Positions 15,479-24,506 of a stretch of DNA of 64,000 bases are shown piece after piece (position 1 is the first letter of the stretch; every line of letters begins with the position of its first letter). A program made the position numbers and the translations under genes. Below the pieces are notes generated by a model. It was not told where the DNA came from. It worked only from the letters and a program-made list of their open reading frames with translations, and ran no database searches. Source of the stretch: an uncultured Bacteroidales bacterium (GTDB lineage Bacteria; Bacteroidota; Bacteroidia; Bacteroidales; F082); assembly GCA_947305795.1 (NCBI GenBank), contig CAMZEK010000003.1, forward strand, positions 1 through 64,000, written 5' to 3'.

Positions 15479-16606
15479 TCAGTCGAGGATTTCGTAGAAC
15501 TGGATGCCTCCGGGCCGTATCGGGTGACCAGCCTCGTAGTATTCGATAGGCCGTAGCACCTTGTCAAAGATGTAGTATTGGAGCAACACGAAGTCTTTCC
15601 CGTCGTTGGTGAGGCCGTAGATGCGGTCGTGGTCGATGGGGTCGAGTGGGTTGCCATGGTCGTCCACGAGGCCTTCGATTTCTTGGATGCTAGTGTTCAC
15701 TACAAGTTTCTCGAAAGTCGTCACTTGGGTGACGGTGCCATCGTTTTTCGTCAACGTAATTCTATGAAGGAACGGCGATTGCGAGATGGAATCGATGCGC
15801 TGCTGGGCCATGAGGTTGTTCATCAGTGACTCAAAGCGCAGGTCGCTGAACGAGGAAAGTAGGTTGATGACCTTGAGCGTGTCGTAGGGTAGAGAAATGC
15901 CGTCGGCAAGTCGAGTTAGCTTGTATTCGTGCCTCCCTGTGTTTTCCACGCGGAAACTGGATTGCGGCTCTCGGTTGAACTCTATTTCGACCGACTTGAT
16001 GTCGGCAAGGGTGGCTTGGAAGATAGTGTGGTCTCGCCAGTCGTCTGGTTTTGCGGTGAAACGGGTGGAGATAAAGCCACGGAATGCTGGGATATAGACG
16101 ATATAAGCTTTGTCAGAACCCTCCTTTAGCATGAAAGTGCCGCTGCTGTCTTTGGTGGCATCGCCGACGTAGAACACTTTGGTGCGTTTCTCATGGTAGA
16201 ATAGTTTGACGCGGTTGAACAAATTGATGCGCGGAACGGTCTGATATATTTCCACTTTGGTGCTGTTTACAGCCAATTGCTTCACGATGTTGTCATGACT
16301 AGCACGTGAGACAGGCATCTTGATGCGCACTTTGTATAGGGTGGAAAGAAAGTACTGCACTTGCTTCGAGTGGGCTTTGTAGGTTTTGTTGAGGAGCCAA
16401 CTACCGTCGTTTTGCCGCTCCAATAGCGACTCGTTTTCAAAACGGTCGGCGAGATAGAACTTGGTGATGGAGGCTGTGTCCCACACCGTGAAGTCGGCGT
16501 CCTTGCCTTGAATGGTCGAGAGGTAACGGTTGTTCCAAATCAAAATGCCGGCAATGACAACGAGAATCGCTGCAATGATGATAGTTATTTTGTTGTTTTT
16601 CTTCAT
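15479..16606 (-). CDS. DUF4340 protein downstream of gldG
   Basis: 375 residues: one N-terminal membrane anchor (KITIIIAAILVVIAGILIWNN) and a periplasmic body. DGSWLLNKTYKAHSKQVQYFLSTL and KLFYHEKRTKVFYVGD match DUF4340, a domain repeatedly found next to ABC-2 type gliding or auxiliary transport genes (GldF/GldG-like). It follows gldG by 6 bp. It probably works with the GldF-GldG membrane complex; the biochemical role is not known. The remainder, with F-x-A-T-x-A-D-I-K-S-V-E-I-E strands, is typical. Confidence 0.85.
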   Translation of the reverse strand: MKKNNKITIIIAAILVVIAGILIWNNRYLSTIQGKDADFTVWDTASITKFYLADRFENESLLERQNDGSWLLNKTYKAHSKQVQYFLSTLYKVRIKMPVSRASHDNIVKQLAVNSTKVEIYQTVPRINLFNRVKLFYHEKRTKVFYVGDATKDSSGTFMLKEGSDKAYIVYIPAFRGFISTRFTAKPDDWRDHTIFQATLADIKSVEIEFNREPQSSFRVENTGRHEYKLTRLADGISLPYDTLKVINLLSSFSDLRFESLMNNLMAQQRIDSISQSPFLHRITLTKNDGTVTQVTTFEKLVVNTSIQEIEGLVDDHGNPLDPIDHDRIYGLTNDGKDFVLLQYYIFDKVLRPIEYYEAGHPIRPGGIQFYEILD

Positions 16607-16612
16607 TATATG

Positions 16613-18361
16613 TTATTTTTTGCTGTATTTTTTCTTTCTGATGAAAGCCATGACAAAACCCAAGGCGACAATCAGTGCAGTGGGAACAATGGTATTGATA
16701 AGTTGCCATTTCGTGCGTTCCTTGTTGATTTTTGCCATATCTAAAAGCCTGATTTTCAATTCTCTCGAACGGATATCAATCAAACCTTCGCCGTCTACGA
16801 GATAGCTGATGCAGTTTTCGATAAACTCTTTGTTGGCATAGGTGTTGCCCGTGTATTGGTCAAAGCCAAGGGCCAAAGGTGTTTTGCGACGGATGTCGAT
16901 TTGGTTGCGGATGATGTCGCCGTCTGCCACAACAATCATGGCGGTGGGGACGCTTTCGTCAAGGAACTGCATCTCTTGGCTGTCTATAATTTCCTGTGGG
17001 ATGCGGTTGGCGTAGAGTGAGGGGAAAGTGCCTTTCAGAAGATAGGCGGTGTTTTGGCCTTTGGAGGGGAAAAAACGTCGATCGGGAGTCTGCCGTAGCA
17101 TGGAGAGACTGATAAAGACGGGTGTTCCTGAAATCTTGGTGTAGTCAGAGGTCTTCAATAGCGGGATTTGGTTGATGCCTTCAGCGGAAGTGGTGGCACT
17201 GACGGAGCTGACGAAGTCGGCTTTGATGGCGTTCATGTTACGCACGATGGGATGAGCGGAGGCGGCCTGAAGCAAAGGGAAGTAGTACCAACGGTAATAC
17301 TCCATTTGCGGCTGGCCAGCCACCTGTCCTGTGCGGATGACGATAGAGGCGCAAGTCAGGTCAAGGAGGAGGTCGCGGTTGAGGCGTACGCCGTATTTGA
17401 AGAGCATGTCGTCAAGATGGAGGTCTTGCTCGATGCCGATGGTAGACTCTTGGTTTTGTAAGCTGTCCATGGTGGCGAAGACGGGTTCCACGAGCCAAAG
17501 CACTTTGCCACCGTGCATGATGTATTGGTCGATGAGGAATTTGTCGCGCTCGTCAAAGGGTTGTGTGGGCTTGGCGATGATGATGGCGTCGTAGGAGACG
17601 AAGGCCTTGATGTCCTCGTCCTCGTTCTGTGTGCGGTGCATCAGGGCGTCAATCTTGCCGTCAATGGCAACGCGACTGACGTTGTAGTTCTGTGAGAGCG
17701 TCTGTGTGATGTCATATACGTCTTGCATCTCAAGCTCACCGTGGCCTTCGATAAAGGCAATGTTGGGCTTTTGCAGACGGGTCACCTTTTTCACTGCGTC
17801 AATGAGGCGGAACTCAAGGTTCTGCATTGAGGCATTAAGGGCGGCTTCATCCGACTGCCCGTTTTGGTTTTCCAACAGGTCGATGGCAATTTCGGTATCG
17901 TTGCGGTAGCTCACCAAAGCCCCGGGCCAAATGATCATCTGTTTCGAAGACCCGTCGCTGTTGCGCACCACCATGTCGGTCGGGTTCAAGCCTGACTGAT
18001 AGAGCTGCTTATAGGTCTCGTTACGTTCGTTGGCATCGGAACTTTCGGATGGATTAATGAACTCATAATCAATGTATTTGCTGTAGGCGCGGAACTCGTC
18101 AAGCATTTCCTTGGTTTCGCGACGCAACTTTTTGAATCCAGCCGGGAAGTCGCCTTCAAGGTAAACTTTGAAATAGACGTAGTCGTCCAACTTGCTGAGG
18201 ATTTCCTTAGTGGTAGGTGACAGGGTGTAGCGTTTCTCGCTCGTCAGGTCGAAGCGAGTAAAAACGAACGAACCTATTACATTGATAACCACCACAATCA
18301 CCACTGTGATGAGGAAGGTGAAGACGTGGCTTCTTTTCATGTTTTTGCGTTTGTTTTCCAT
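16613..18361 (-). CDS. gldG: GldG, gliding-associated ABC auxiliary protein
   Basis: 582 residues: an N-terminal membrane helix (FLITVVIVVVINVIGSFVF), a large periplasmic part and a C-terminal helix (LINTIVPTALIVALGFVMAF). FTRFDLTSEKRYTLSPTTKEIL is the family opening (ABC-type uncharacterized transport, GldG), and NIAFIEGHGELEMQDVYD and GGKVLWLVEPVFATMDSLQN are internal landmarks. In flavobacteria GldA-GldF-GldG form an ABC complex needed for gliding in some species but not others. Located 13 bp after gldF. gldA, the ATPase, is not in this window. Confidence 0.93.
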   Translation of the reverse strand: MENKRKNMKRSHVFTFLITVVIVVVINVIGSFVFTRFDLTSEKRYTLSPTTKEILSKLDDYVYFKVYLEGDFPAGFKKLRRETKEMLDEFRAYSKYIDYEFINPSESSDANERNETYKQLYQSGLNPTDMVVRNSDGSSKQMIIWPGALVSYRNDTEIAIDLLENQNGQSDEAALNASMQNLEFRLIDAVKKVTRLQKPNIAFIEGHGELEMQDVYDITQTLSQNYNVSRVAIDGKIDALMHRTQNEDEDIKAFVSYDAIIIAKPTQPFDERDKFLIDQYIMHGGKVLWLVEPVFATMDSLQNQESTIGIEQDLHLDDMLFKYGVRLNRDLLLDLTCASIVIRTGQVAGQPQMEYYRWYYFPLLQAASAHPIVRNMNAIKADFVSSVSATTSAEGINQIPLLKTSDYTKISGTPVFISLSMLRQTPDRRFFPSKGQNTAYLLKGTFPSLYANRIPQEIIDSQEMQFLDESVPTAMIVVADGDIIRNQIDIRRKTPLALGFDQYTGNTYANKEFIENCISYLVDGEGLIDIRSRELKIRLLDMAKINKERTKWQLINTIVPTALIVALGFVMAFIRKKKYSKK

Positions 18362-18374
18362 GCTTGCCTCCTTA

Positions 18375-19106
18375 TTACCATTTGCGGCTCGTGAGAACCA
18401 GTTTAGTTGCGCTCAGAAACAAGATAATGACACTGAGAAAATACAACACGTCACGCGTGTCGATAACGCCTCGGCTCAACGAGCTGTAATGGGCACTCAT
18501 GCCGAGCTGTTGGATGAACAAGTCGACCTTGCCAAACAGCGAGAGCGAGTAGATGAATTCAAAACCGATAAGCAGGAATCCGCAGAGGAACACTGAGAGA
18601 ATGAAGGCCAGTATCTGGTTATTGGTCAGCGAACTGCAGAAAATGCCTATGCTAACGAAGCCCGCGCTGAGCAGGAATAGTCCGATGTAAGAGCCCCAGA
18701 TGCCGCCTGAGTCGAGGTTGCCGACGGGCAGCCCCAAACGGTATACGGAAATGTAATAGATGAGTGTGGGCAAAAGCGCCAATATTACCAAAGCTACGCT
18801 GGCGAGGAACTTGGCCCAAATGATTTGCCAGTCCGACAAAGGCTTGGTGGCTAAAAGCTCTATAGTGCCGGTGCGGTTTTCCTCGGCAAAGCTGCGCATC
18901 GTGACCGCCGGAACGAGGAACAAGAACACCCACGGCGCGAGGATAAACAAGCTGTCGAGGCTGGCATAACCGTAGTTCAGCACGTTGAAGTCGCTCTGGA
19001 ATACCCACAGAAACAAGCCCGTAATCAACAGAAATACCACGATGACCATGATGCCGATGAGCGAGCTGAGGAAGTTGCTGATTTCTTTTTTGAACAATGC
19101 GTACAT
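18375..19106 (-). CDS. gldF: GldF, ABC-2 type permease
   Basis: 243 residues with six hydrophobic segments. MYALFKKEISNFLSSLIGIM is the typical GldF start, and LAPWVFLFLVPAVTMRSFAEENRTGTIELLATKPL is a longer landmark covering the ABC-2 permease E-x-R-x-G-T-x-E-L motif. It forms the membrane channel part of the gliding-associated exporter with GldG. It is the first gene of a long minus-strand run. A CAAAGATA (TATCTTTG on the coding strand, 19127-19134) is the likely -7 box. Confidence 0.93.
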   Translation of the reverse strand: MYALFKKEISNFLSSLIGIMVIVVFLLITGLFLWVFQSDFNVLNYGYASLDSLFILAPWVFLFLVPAVTMRSFAEENRTGTIELLATKPLSDWQIIWAKFLASVALVILALLPTLIYYISVYRLGLPVGNLDSGGIWGSYIGLFLLSAGFVSIGIFCSSLTNNQILAFILSVFLCGFLLIGFEFIYSLSLFGKVDLFIQQLGMSAHYSSLSRGVIDTRDVLYFLSVIILFLSATKLVLTSRKW

Positions 19107-19213
19107 CGCGTTTCGATTTAAGACCGCAAAGATACAGTTTTTTCTGTTCCGCTCGGCAGACGTGGCAATTTAGGCCGACAAACAAAAAAATGTTGAGAAA
19201 AAGCTATGTTTTA

Positions 19214-19245
19214 TTGAATATTTGAAGTTTTTTTCCCTACATTTG
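19214..19245 (+). promoter_or_regulatory. Bacteroidota-type promoter for small coiled-coil gene
   Basis: TTG at 19214-19216 and TACATTTG at 19238-19245, spacing 21. It lies in the divergent gap with gldF. Confidence 0.65.
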
Positions 19246-19298
19246 CAACCGCAAACGCAAAATAGTAAGAACACACAACAATATAATTCTAAGACATT

Positions 19299-19610
19299 AT
19301 GTATCAAATTTTTAAAGATCAACTTGAGAAATCGAAACTGATCATTTCAGGAGTAAAGAGAAATCATCGTTTGGGTCGCGAATCGGGTGTTGACGAAGCC
19401 ACCTTGCAAAAAATGGAAGACGATTGCAGACGTTTGGAAGCTATTTCGGCTGAATTGGACAAAATTCATGATGAATTTCGCAAAAAGAGCGATGAAGCGC
19501 ACGTCGCTCTGGACACCCTGAAGTTGCACACCAAGCAGGTCAAGAAAGCCATCAAGACAAAGTATGACCAGACTTGGTGGGTTAAATTTGGTATTCCAGA
19601 CAAGAGATAG
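19299..19610 (+). CDS. Small coiled-coil protein, 103 aa
   Basis: I do not recognise the family. The protein is charged and largely helical, with heptad-like spacing across residues 30-85 (LQKMEDDCRRLEAISAEL, IHDEFRKKSDEAHVAL) and a basic end with a WW pair (QTWWVKFGIPDKR). No signal peptide or membrane segment. It has a good promoter (19214-19245) and its own terminator, so it is a monocistronic cytoplasmic gene. A role as a scaffold or nucleic-acid-associated protein would be guesswork. Confidence 0.75.
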   Translation: MYQIFKDQLEKSKLIISGVKRNHRLGRESGVDEATLQKMEDDCRRLEAISAELDKIHDEFRKKSDEAHVALDTLKLHTKQVKKAIKTKYDQTWWVKFGIPDKR

Positions 19611-19639
19611 AAGTAATTTTTTTATTTTTTCATTTATAT

Positions 19640-19669
19640 ACTGCTTTTTCTCAAAAAGCAGTTTTTTTT
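19640..19669. terminator. Terminator between converging genes
   Basis: ACTGCTTTTT, CTC loop, AAAAAGCAGT then TTTTTTTT. It ends the coiled-coil transcript. Its right arm overlaps the last codons of the methyltransferase gene on the minus strand, whose stop is at 19651. Confidence 0.85.
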
Positions 19670-20820
19670 GTCCTTACAAGTACCTTGTCCCCGTTTTTCA
19701 AGGTGGTGGCAAAAAGGAAAACATCGCCACCATCAGTGATTTTTAGAGACTTGCGTAACTCGATAACGCTGAGGGGGAAGTTGCGTGCTGACAGGTTGGC
19801 TTGTGTAAGGTCGGAGAGGAGGGCTTGGCAAGCCTTTTTATGATAAGGTGCAAAGCTTTCCACAGTGAAGACGCGACCTGGAAAACTAGGAATCAATGTG
19901 TTTGAGGTGTATAAATGGCTGTTTTTGTGCAGCTTGAGAACATCATAACGCTCGGCAGGCAGTTTGAAACAACCAGATTTTAGCAGAGCTGCGTTAGGCT
20001 CGTAGAGGTAGGTGCATAGTGTTTCGGCAAGCCGTAAAGGGCAGTCGCGCTCCATGTCAAGGGTGAAGCTAATGACAGGTTGGTTGGTCAATAGATTTAC
20101 GGCATGAAGTGTGGACTGTCCAACGTAGCCGCCTTGCAAGATGAAAACCAGTTCCTTGCATTCGTTTTCCACCGCCACTATATGAATATCCTTAACGTAA
20201 CGTAGTGCTGTCAGAGCTTGGCTGATGTCGAGCATGGGCGAGAGCTTGACCATCACGGTATCAGCTTTTTGCAGTAAAAGCTCTTGTAGGGCACCAATGT
20301 CGGGTGTGCAGTCGCCAATGCTAATGGTCTTGCGCCCGTAGCTGTCGCGGCGCGATGGGTCCAAATAAAGGCAGTCGTATCGGTCGCAATGGTTCAGGAA
20401 TGTTTCCGCCGTTTGGTTCCACACCTTGATGTTTGCATTCAGCACGGAAAAGTTATGTCGCGCCATGTCGCAAAGTTCGGATTGAGGCTCGGCATAATCG
20501 GCTTGCTGAAAGCCTTGCGAGAGATAATAGCTATCGATGCCCAAACCTCCGGTGAGGTCGGCAAAAGTGTTGCCCTGCAGTAGGCTGGCTTTGTATTGGG
20601 CTGTGGCTTCCGAGGAACATTGCTCGATGGAGCGTCGAGCGGGGAATACCAGCTCCTCGTTGTCGCTCCATGAAGGCACCTTCTTCTTCAACAGCTGTCG
20701 TGCTTCGATATGGCGCAAGGCCAATGAAACGTCAGTGCCGACGGGGGCTTTTTTCAAAGCGAGCGTCGGCACGTCGGCGTTCAGGTTATCCCTGATGAAT
20801 TGTTTGGTGATTTCGTTCAA
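19651..20820 (-). CDS. Class I SAM methyltransferase with THUMP-like C-terminus (PG_1098 family)
   Basis: 389 residues. FADLTGGLGIDSYYLSQGF is the glycine-rich SAM motif I, CLYLDPSRRD is a catalytic-type D-P-x-R motif, and VMVKLSPMLDISQAL follows. The N-terminal 100 residues (LALKKAPVGTDVSLALRHIEARQ) and C-terminal THUMP-like part (ELRKSLKITDGGDVFLFATTL) are typical of the Bacteroidota PG_1098 family, thought to act on RNA. Reaction and target are not established. It ends in the hairpin at 19640-19669 and is 2 bp from the pseudouridine synthase gene, hence an RNA-modification pair. Confidence 0.85.
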   Translation of the reverse strand: MNEITKQFIRDNLNADVPTLALKKAPVGTDVSLALRHIEARQLLKKKVPSWSDNEELVFPARRSIEQCSSEATAQYKASLLQGNTFADLTGGLGIDSYYLSQGFQQADYAEPQSELCDMARHNFSVLNANIKVWNQTAETFLNHCDRYDCLYLDPSRRDSYGRKTISIGDCTPDIGALQELLLQKADTVMVKLSPMLDISQALTALRYVKDIHIVAVENECKELVFILQGGYVGQSTLHAVNLLTNQPVISFTLDMERDCPLRLAETLCTYLYEPNAALLKSGCFKLPAERYDVLKLHKNSHLYTSNTLIPSFPGRVFTVESFAPYHKKACQALLSDLTQANLSARNFPLSVIELRKSLKITDGGDVFLFATTLKNGDKVLVRTKKTAF

Positions 20821-20822
20821 CC

Positions 20823-22307
20823 TTAGAACTTCTTCAGATTGACTACTTCAAGGTCGGTGAGGAATCGCCACTCGCCACGCGGGAGGCGGTACTTGTCCAA
20901 GCCGGCAAACATGACGCGGTCGAGTTTCTCCACCTCGTAGCCAAGGTGTTCAAAAATGCGGCGCACGATGCGGTTGCGGCCTGAATGAAGCTCAATACCG
21001 ATGACCTTCTTGCTTTCTTCGCCTTCAACGTATGCAATGGCGTCGGCTGAGATGGGGCCGTCGTCAAGCTCGATGCCTTCGGCGATACGAAGCATGTCGT
21101 TTTTGGTCAGGGCTTTGTCCAAAGTGACTTGATAGAGCTTCGGCACTTCGCTGCTCGGATGGGTAAGTTTCTTCGCCAATTCACCGTCGTTGGTGAACAG
21201 CAGCAGACCTGTGGTGTTTTTGTCTAAGCGGCCCACAGGGAACAAACGTTCATTGCAGGCACCCTTGATGAGTTGCATCACCGTTTCGCGCTCGTATGGG
21301 TCGTCGGATGTGGTGATATAGCCTTTGGGCTTGTTGAGCAGGAGATAACGTAATTTCTCTCGGTTGAGGGTTTGGCCTCCATACACTACTTTATCATCGG
21401 TTTTCACCTTATAGCCCATGGTGGTAATAACTTCATCGTTTACCATGACGCAGCCCGCCTTGATGAGGTCGTCGGCTTCACGGCGTGAGCAGATGCCACA
21501 GTCAGCCAAATATTTGTTGAGGCGGATTTCGCCGGTGGCGGCGGGACGGTCATACATTGGGTCTTTTTCTCTGACATAACCTTTACGGCCACGACGTGGT
21601 TCTTCGTCGTCAAAGCGGCGGCGCGGTCTGTCATCATAGCGGCGGTCGCCACGGCGGTCGTCGTCGAATCTCCTGCGCGGTTTGTCGTCATCAAAACGGC
21701 GCGATCTTGGACGGTCGTCGTCATCGAATCTTCTGCGTGGACGATCATCGTCGAAACGGCGGCGCGGTCTGTCGTCATCGTCAAATCTCCTGCGTGGTCT
21801 GTCGTCATCGAAACGGCGTGACCTTGGGCGGTCATCGTCATCGAATCTTCTACGCGGACGGTCGTCGTCGAAACGGCGGCGCGGTCTGTCATCATCATCA
21901 AATCTTCTGCGTGGGCGGTCGTCGTCATCGAAACGGCGGCGCGGTCTGTCATCATCGAACTTCCTGCGTGGACGATCGTCATCATCGAACCTTCTACGTG
22001 GTTTGTCGTCATCAAACCTTCTACGCGGACGGTCATCGTCATCAAACCTTCTGCGCGGTCTGTCGTCATCATCGAAACGGCGGCGCGGACGGTCGTCGTC
22101 ATCGAATCTTCTTCTCGGGCGGTCGCCAAACTTGCGGTCGCCAAAGCGGCGTTCACCTCTCGGCTGTTCGCCATAGTTCACTTCTGTACTGTTCCCTTCT
22201 TCGTCACCATCGCGGTGATAAAACTTGAAGGATCTCCTCTGCTGGAACTCTCCTGGTTCCCCAATTCTGGTACTCGGATTCATACCAGAGTTTTCATTGT
22301 CTGTCAT
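20823..22307 (-). CDS. Pseudouridine synthase, RluB/RsuA type, with long [14 protein letters not shown] tail
   Basis: 494 residues. Residues 1-62 are charged and unstructured, 63-236 are 18 tandem copies of a 9-10 residue unit ([10 protein letters not shown]), and the enzyme begins near 260: S4 domain ([20 protein letters not shown]), then [15 protein letters not shown], the catalytic aspartate in [14 protein letters not shown], and [18 protein letters not shown]. It would make pseudouridine in 23S rRNA (E. coli RluB acts at 2605). The catalytic half is normal. The tail alternates Arg-rich and Asp-rich blocks with Phe, so it is likely disordered and RNA-interacting or phase-separating; that is inference. 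A CAAAAGTA (22343-22350) is a possible -7 box. Confidence 0.92.
   Translation of the reverse strand: MTDNENSGMNPSTRIGEPGEFQQRRSFKFYHRDGDEEGNSTEVNYGEQPRGERRFGDRKFGDRPRRRFDDDDRPRRRFDDDDRPRRRFDDDDRPRRRFDDDKPRRRFDDDDRPRRKFDDDRPRRRFDDDDRPRRRFDDDDRPRRRFDDDRPRRRFDDDDRPRSRRFDDDRPRRRFDDDDRPRRRFDDDRPRRRFDDDDRPRSRRFDDDKPRRRFDDDRRGDRRYDDRPRRRFDDEEPRRGRKGYVREKDPMYDRPAATGEIRLNKYLADCGICSRREADDLIKAGCVMVNDEVITTMGYKVKTDDKVVYGGQTLNREKLRYLLLNKPKGYITTSDDPYERETVMQLIKGACNERLFPVGRLDKNTTGLLLFTNDGELAKKLTHPSSEVPKLYQVTLDKALTKNDMLRIAEGIELDDGPISADAIAYVEGEESKKVIGIELHSGRNRIVRRIFEHLGYEVEKLDRVMFAGLDKYRLPRGEWRFLTDLEVVNLKKF
21600..22121. repeat. Tandem coding repeat, 18 units of 27-30 bp
   Basis: Encodes residues 63-236 of the pseudouridine synthase: 16 clean and 2 degenerate RPRRRFDDD(D) units. 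Units mix 27 and 30 bp by gain or loss of one GAC/GAT codon, with two [10 protein letters not shown] variants, a pattern expected from slippage or unequal exchange. Confidence 0.9.
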
Positions 22308-22354
22308 TGAATTTAAAATATTGGTGTTAAAGTTTTGGGCGGCAAAAGTACAAA

Positions 22355-24085
22355 TTATTTGGCAATAAAAGCCTTTTTTCCAGGCAAAGCGTCAATTAAT
22401 TTGCGGGTGTAGGGCTGTTGCGGATGCTCGAAAAGGGCATCGGCATCGTTGGTCTCGACAGGTTTGCCATTGAACATGACCACCACGCGGTCACTCATGA
22501 AACGCACTACGCCGAGGTCGTGTGAAATGAAAATGTAGGTCAGATGACGTTCTGCTTTGAGTCGGTTGAGCAAGTTGAGCACTTGTGCCTGCACACTGAC
22601 GTCAAGGGCTGACACAGATTCGTCGCAGATGACCAACCTCGGATTGACGGCCAAAGCTCTGGCAATGCATACACGCTGTCGCTGTCCGCCCGAAAGCTCA
22701 TGCGGATAGCGTTGATAGTGCGCGGCTTGCAGGCCTACCTGCTCCAATAACTCGCATACATTGTTGCGCAATTTGGTCGCATTGTGTTCGATGCCATGCA
22801 CGCGCATGGGTTCTGCGATAGCTTCGCCAATGGTGAGTCGTGGGTTGAGGGAAGAGTAGGGGTCTTGAAAAACGATCTGAGCTTGTTTGCGAAATTCTCG
22901 CAAGGCAGAGCCTTTCAGTGCAGTCACGTCAATACCATCGAAAACGACCTTGCCACCTGTGGGTTGGGCCAAACGCAGGATGCTGCGTCCTAGCGTGGTC
23001 TTTCCACAGCCTGATTCACCGACCAAGCCCAATGTTTCACCTTCGTAAACCTCAAGGCTTACATCGTCGACGGCTTTTACGTTGTCGTAAACGCGGTTCA
23101 GCACACCTTTGCGCAAAGGATACCAGGTCTTTAGTCCCTCTATTATTAATAAAGGTGTACGACTGTAAAGCTTTTCAAGATGCTGCTTCCGTTCTTCGGG
23201 TTGTATTTGTAGGTCGTGTAGAATCTGTTGCTTGCCGCCTGCCCATTGGCCGTCCAAAAACTCCTTGACGACGGGCAGCCGTTTGAGCCTGACGCCGATG
23301 GGTGGACGGCAGGCCAAGAGACCCTGCGTGTAAGGATGCTGCGGACGGTTAAGGATGTCAGCCACGGTGCCGCGTTCAAGAATCTCACCGTTATGCATCA
23401 CGGCGACATCGTCGGCGATTTCGGCAACTACGCCAAGGTCGTGGGTGATGAAAACCATGCCCATGCCTGTTTCGGCTTGCAGCTTTCTTAGGAGTTTCAG
23501 GATTTCCAATTGCACGGTGACATCCAAGGCGGTCGTTGGCTCATCGGCAATGAGCACTTTAGGTTGACAGGCAATGGCCATGGCGATCATGACGCGCTGT
23601 TTCTGTCCGCCCGAAAGCTCGTGCGGATAGCTGTCGTAGATGGCCTCAGGACGAGGCAGCATCACCTGCTTGAAGAGGCTGATGACGCGCTCACGGGCCG
23701 CTATCTTGCTGACCTCCTCGTGCTGTCGGATCATCTCGGTCACTTGAAAGCCGCATTTGTAGACAGGGTTGAGCGAGGTCATGGGCTCTTGAAAAATCAT
23801 GGCGATGCGCTTGCCACGCACCTCGGCCATTTGCCGCTCGTTGAAGTGGCTGATGTCTTCGCCTTCCAAAACGATGGATTGTGCCTTAATGCGGCTCGTC
23901 TTGTCGTTGAGCAAATGCATGACAGCCAAAGAGCTGACCGACTTGCCCGAGCCTGACTCACCCACAATGCCAAGCGTGCGGCCTGGCTGCACGTCAAGGT
24001 CAATGCCGTGGACGGCTTCAGCCCATTGTCCGTCATGGGAGAAGGAGACGTGGAGGTCGCGTATTATTAATATAGGTGCAGGCAT
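22355..24085 (-). CDS. Fused oligopeptide/nickel-type ABC ATPase (DppD-DppF)
   Basis: 576 residues with two ABC ATPase domains in one chain. First: Walker [19 protein letters not shown], signature [14 protein letters not shown], Walker [14 protein letters not shown]. Second: [46 protein letters not shown] (an unusual DES in place of DEP). The oligopeptide-type C-terminal element ([32 protein letters not shown]) follows each. It powers uptake of peptides or similar solutes; permeases and binding protein are not adjacent. The start at 24085 ([13 protein letters not shown]) was preferred to the upstream TTG at 24109, which overlaps the promoter box. Confidence 0.92.
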   Translation of the reverse strand: MPAPILIIRDLHVSFSHDGQWAEAVHGIDLDVQPGRTLGIVGESGSGKSVSSLAVMHLLNDKTSRIKAQSIVLEGEDISHFNERQMAEVRGKRIAMIFQEPMTSLNPVYKCGFQVTEMIRQHEEVSKIAARERVISLFKQVMLPRPEAIYDSYPHELSGGQKQRVMIAMAIACQPKVLIADEPTTALDVTVQLEILKLLRKLQAETGMGMVFITHDLGVVAEIADDVAVMHNGEILERGTVADILNRPQHPYTQGLLACRPPIGVRLKRLPVVKEFLDGQWAGGKQQILHDLQIQPEERKQHLEKLYSRTPLLIIEGLKTWYPLRKGVLNRVYDNVKAVDDVSLEVYEGETLGLVGESGCGKTTLGRSILRLAQPTGGKVVFDGIDVTALKGSALREFRKQAQIVFQDPYSSLNPRLTIGEAIAEPMRVHGIEHNATKLRNNVCELLEQVGLQAAHYQRYPHELSGGQRQRVCIARALAVNPRLVICDESVSALDVSVQAQVLNLLNRLKAERHLTYIFISHDLGVVRFMSDRVVVMFNGKPVETNDADALFEHPQQPYTRKLIDALPGKKAFIAK

Positions 24086-24106
24086 GGTAGGTCGGTTTTG
24101 CCGCCG

Positions 24107-24114
24107 CAAAGGTA
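24107..24114 (-). promoter_or_regulatory. -7 box (TACCTTTG) of ABC ATPase gene
   Basis: CAAAGGTA on the + strand, 22 bases before the ATG at 24085. The predicted leader is very short. It supports the ATG rather than the TTG start. Confidence 0.6.
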
Positions 24115-24506
24115 ATGTTTTTTCCCAGATTGTTTATCGAAAGGCGTGTCCAACGTATCGCTACGCCAAAAAAATGGGTAGACAGGTGGAAAATCAGCTT
24201 AAAACGTAATGATTATTATCTGAAACGAAAAAAAGTTGATAGTAGAACTCGCATTAAATCAAAGGATTACAAAAAGAATCAATAAAAAATGAAAAAAAAT
24301 GTGTTTTTGACTAAGGGTAAATCCAAAATTAGGTGTCAACAAGATGTCGACAAACAAAAAATAAAGCTTTAAGACTAGTCTATGGTATATACCAATTTAC
24401 CAAAATCCAGTTTTGATGCCACTGCCGCAATATGCGGTGGTGCGATTCCTATTTATGCTAGAACAATCAATTTAATTCACTCATTTATTAACCTAAATTA
24501 CTCATT
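24115..24506. other. AT-rich intergenic region before giant adhesin gene
   Basis: No gene seen on either strand. It must hold the promoter of the 8.6-kb adhesin gene, but no clean TTG/TAnnTTTG pair was found. A small palindrome CCGCAATATGCGG sits near 24425-24437, and the last 60 bases are a typical AT-rich leader. Confidence 0.5.

Noticed and set aside
15475..15657. Upstream extension of the rlmH frame to 15657
   Set aside because: Low-complexity Ser/Thr residues from the antisense-like third frame of the DUF4340 gene; RlmH proteins begin at MKILLLAIGK.
21600..22121. Periodic repeat that could be taken for a CRISPR array
   Set aside because: Units are contiguous, in-frame coding repeats of 27-30 bp without variable spacers or cas genes.
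21596..22228. Long antisense frames over the RRRFDDDD repeat, rich in Arg, Gly and His or Ser
   Set aside because: Products of the repeat's low complexity; the minus-strand enzyme is unmistakable.
24107..24109. TTG at 24109 as start of the fused ABC ATPase
   Set aside because: It overlaps the TACCTTTG -7 box, and the ATG at 24085 gives the usual N-terminus.
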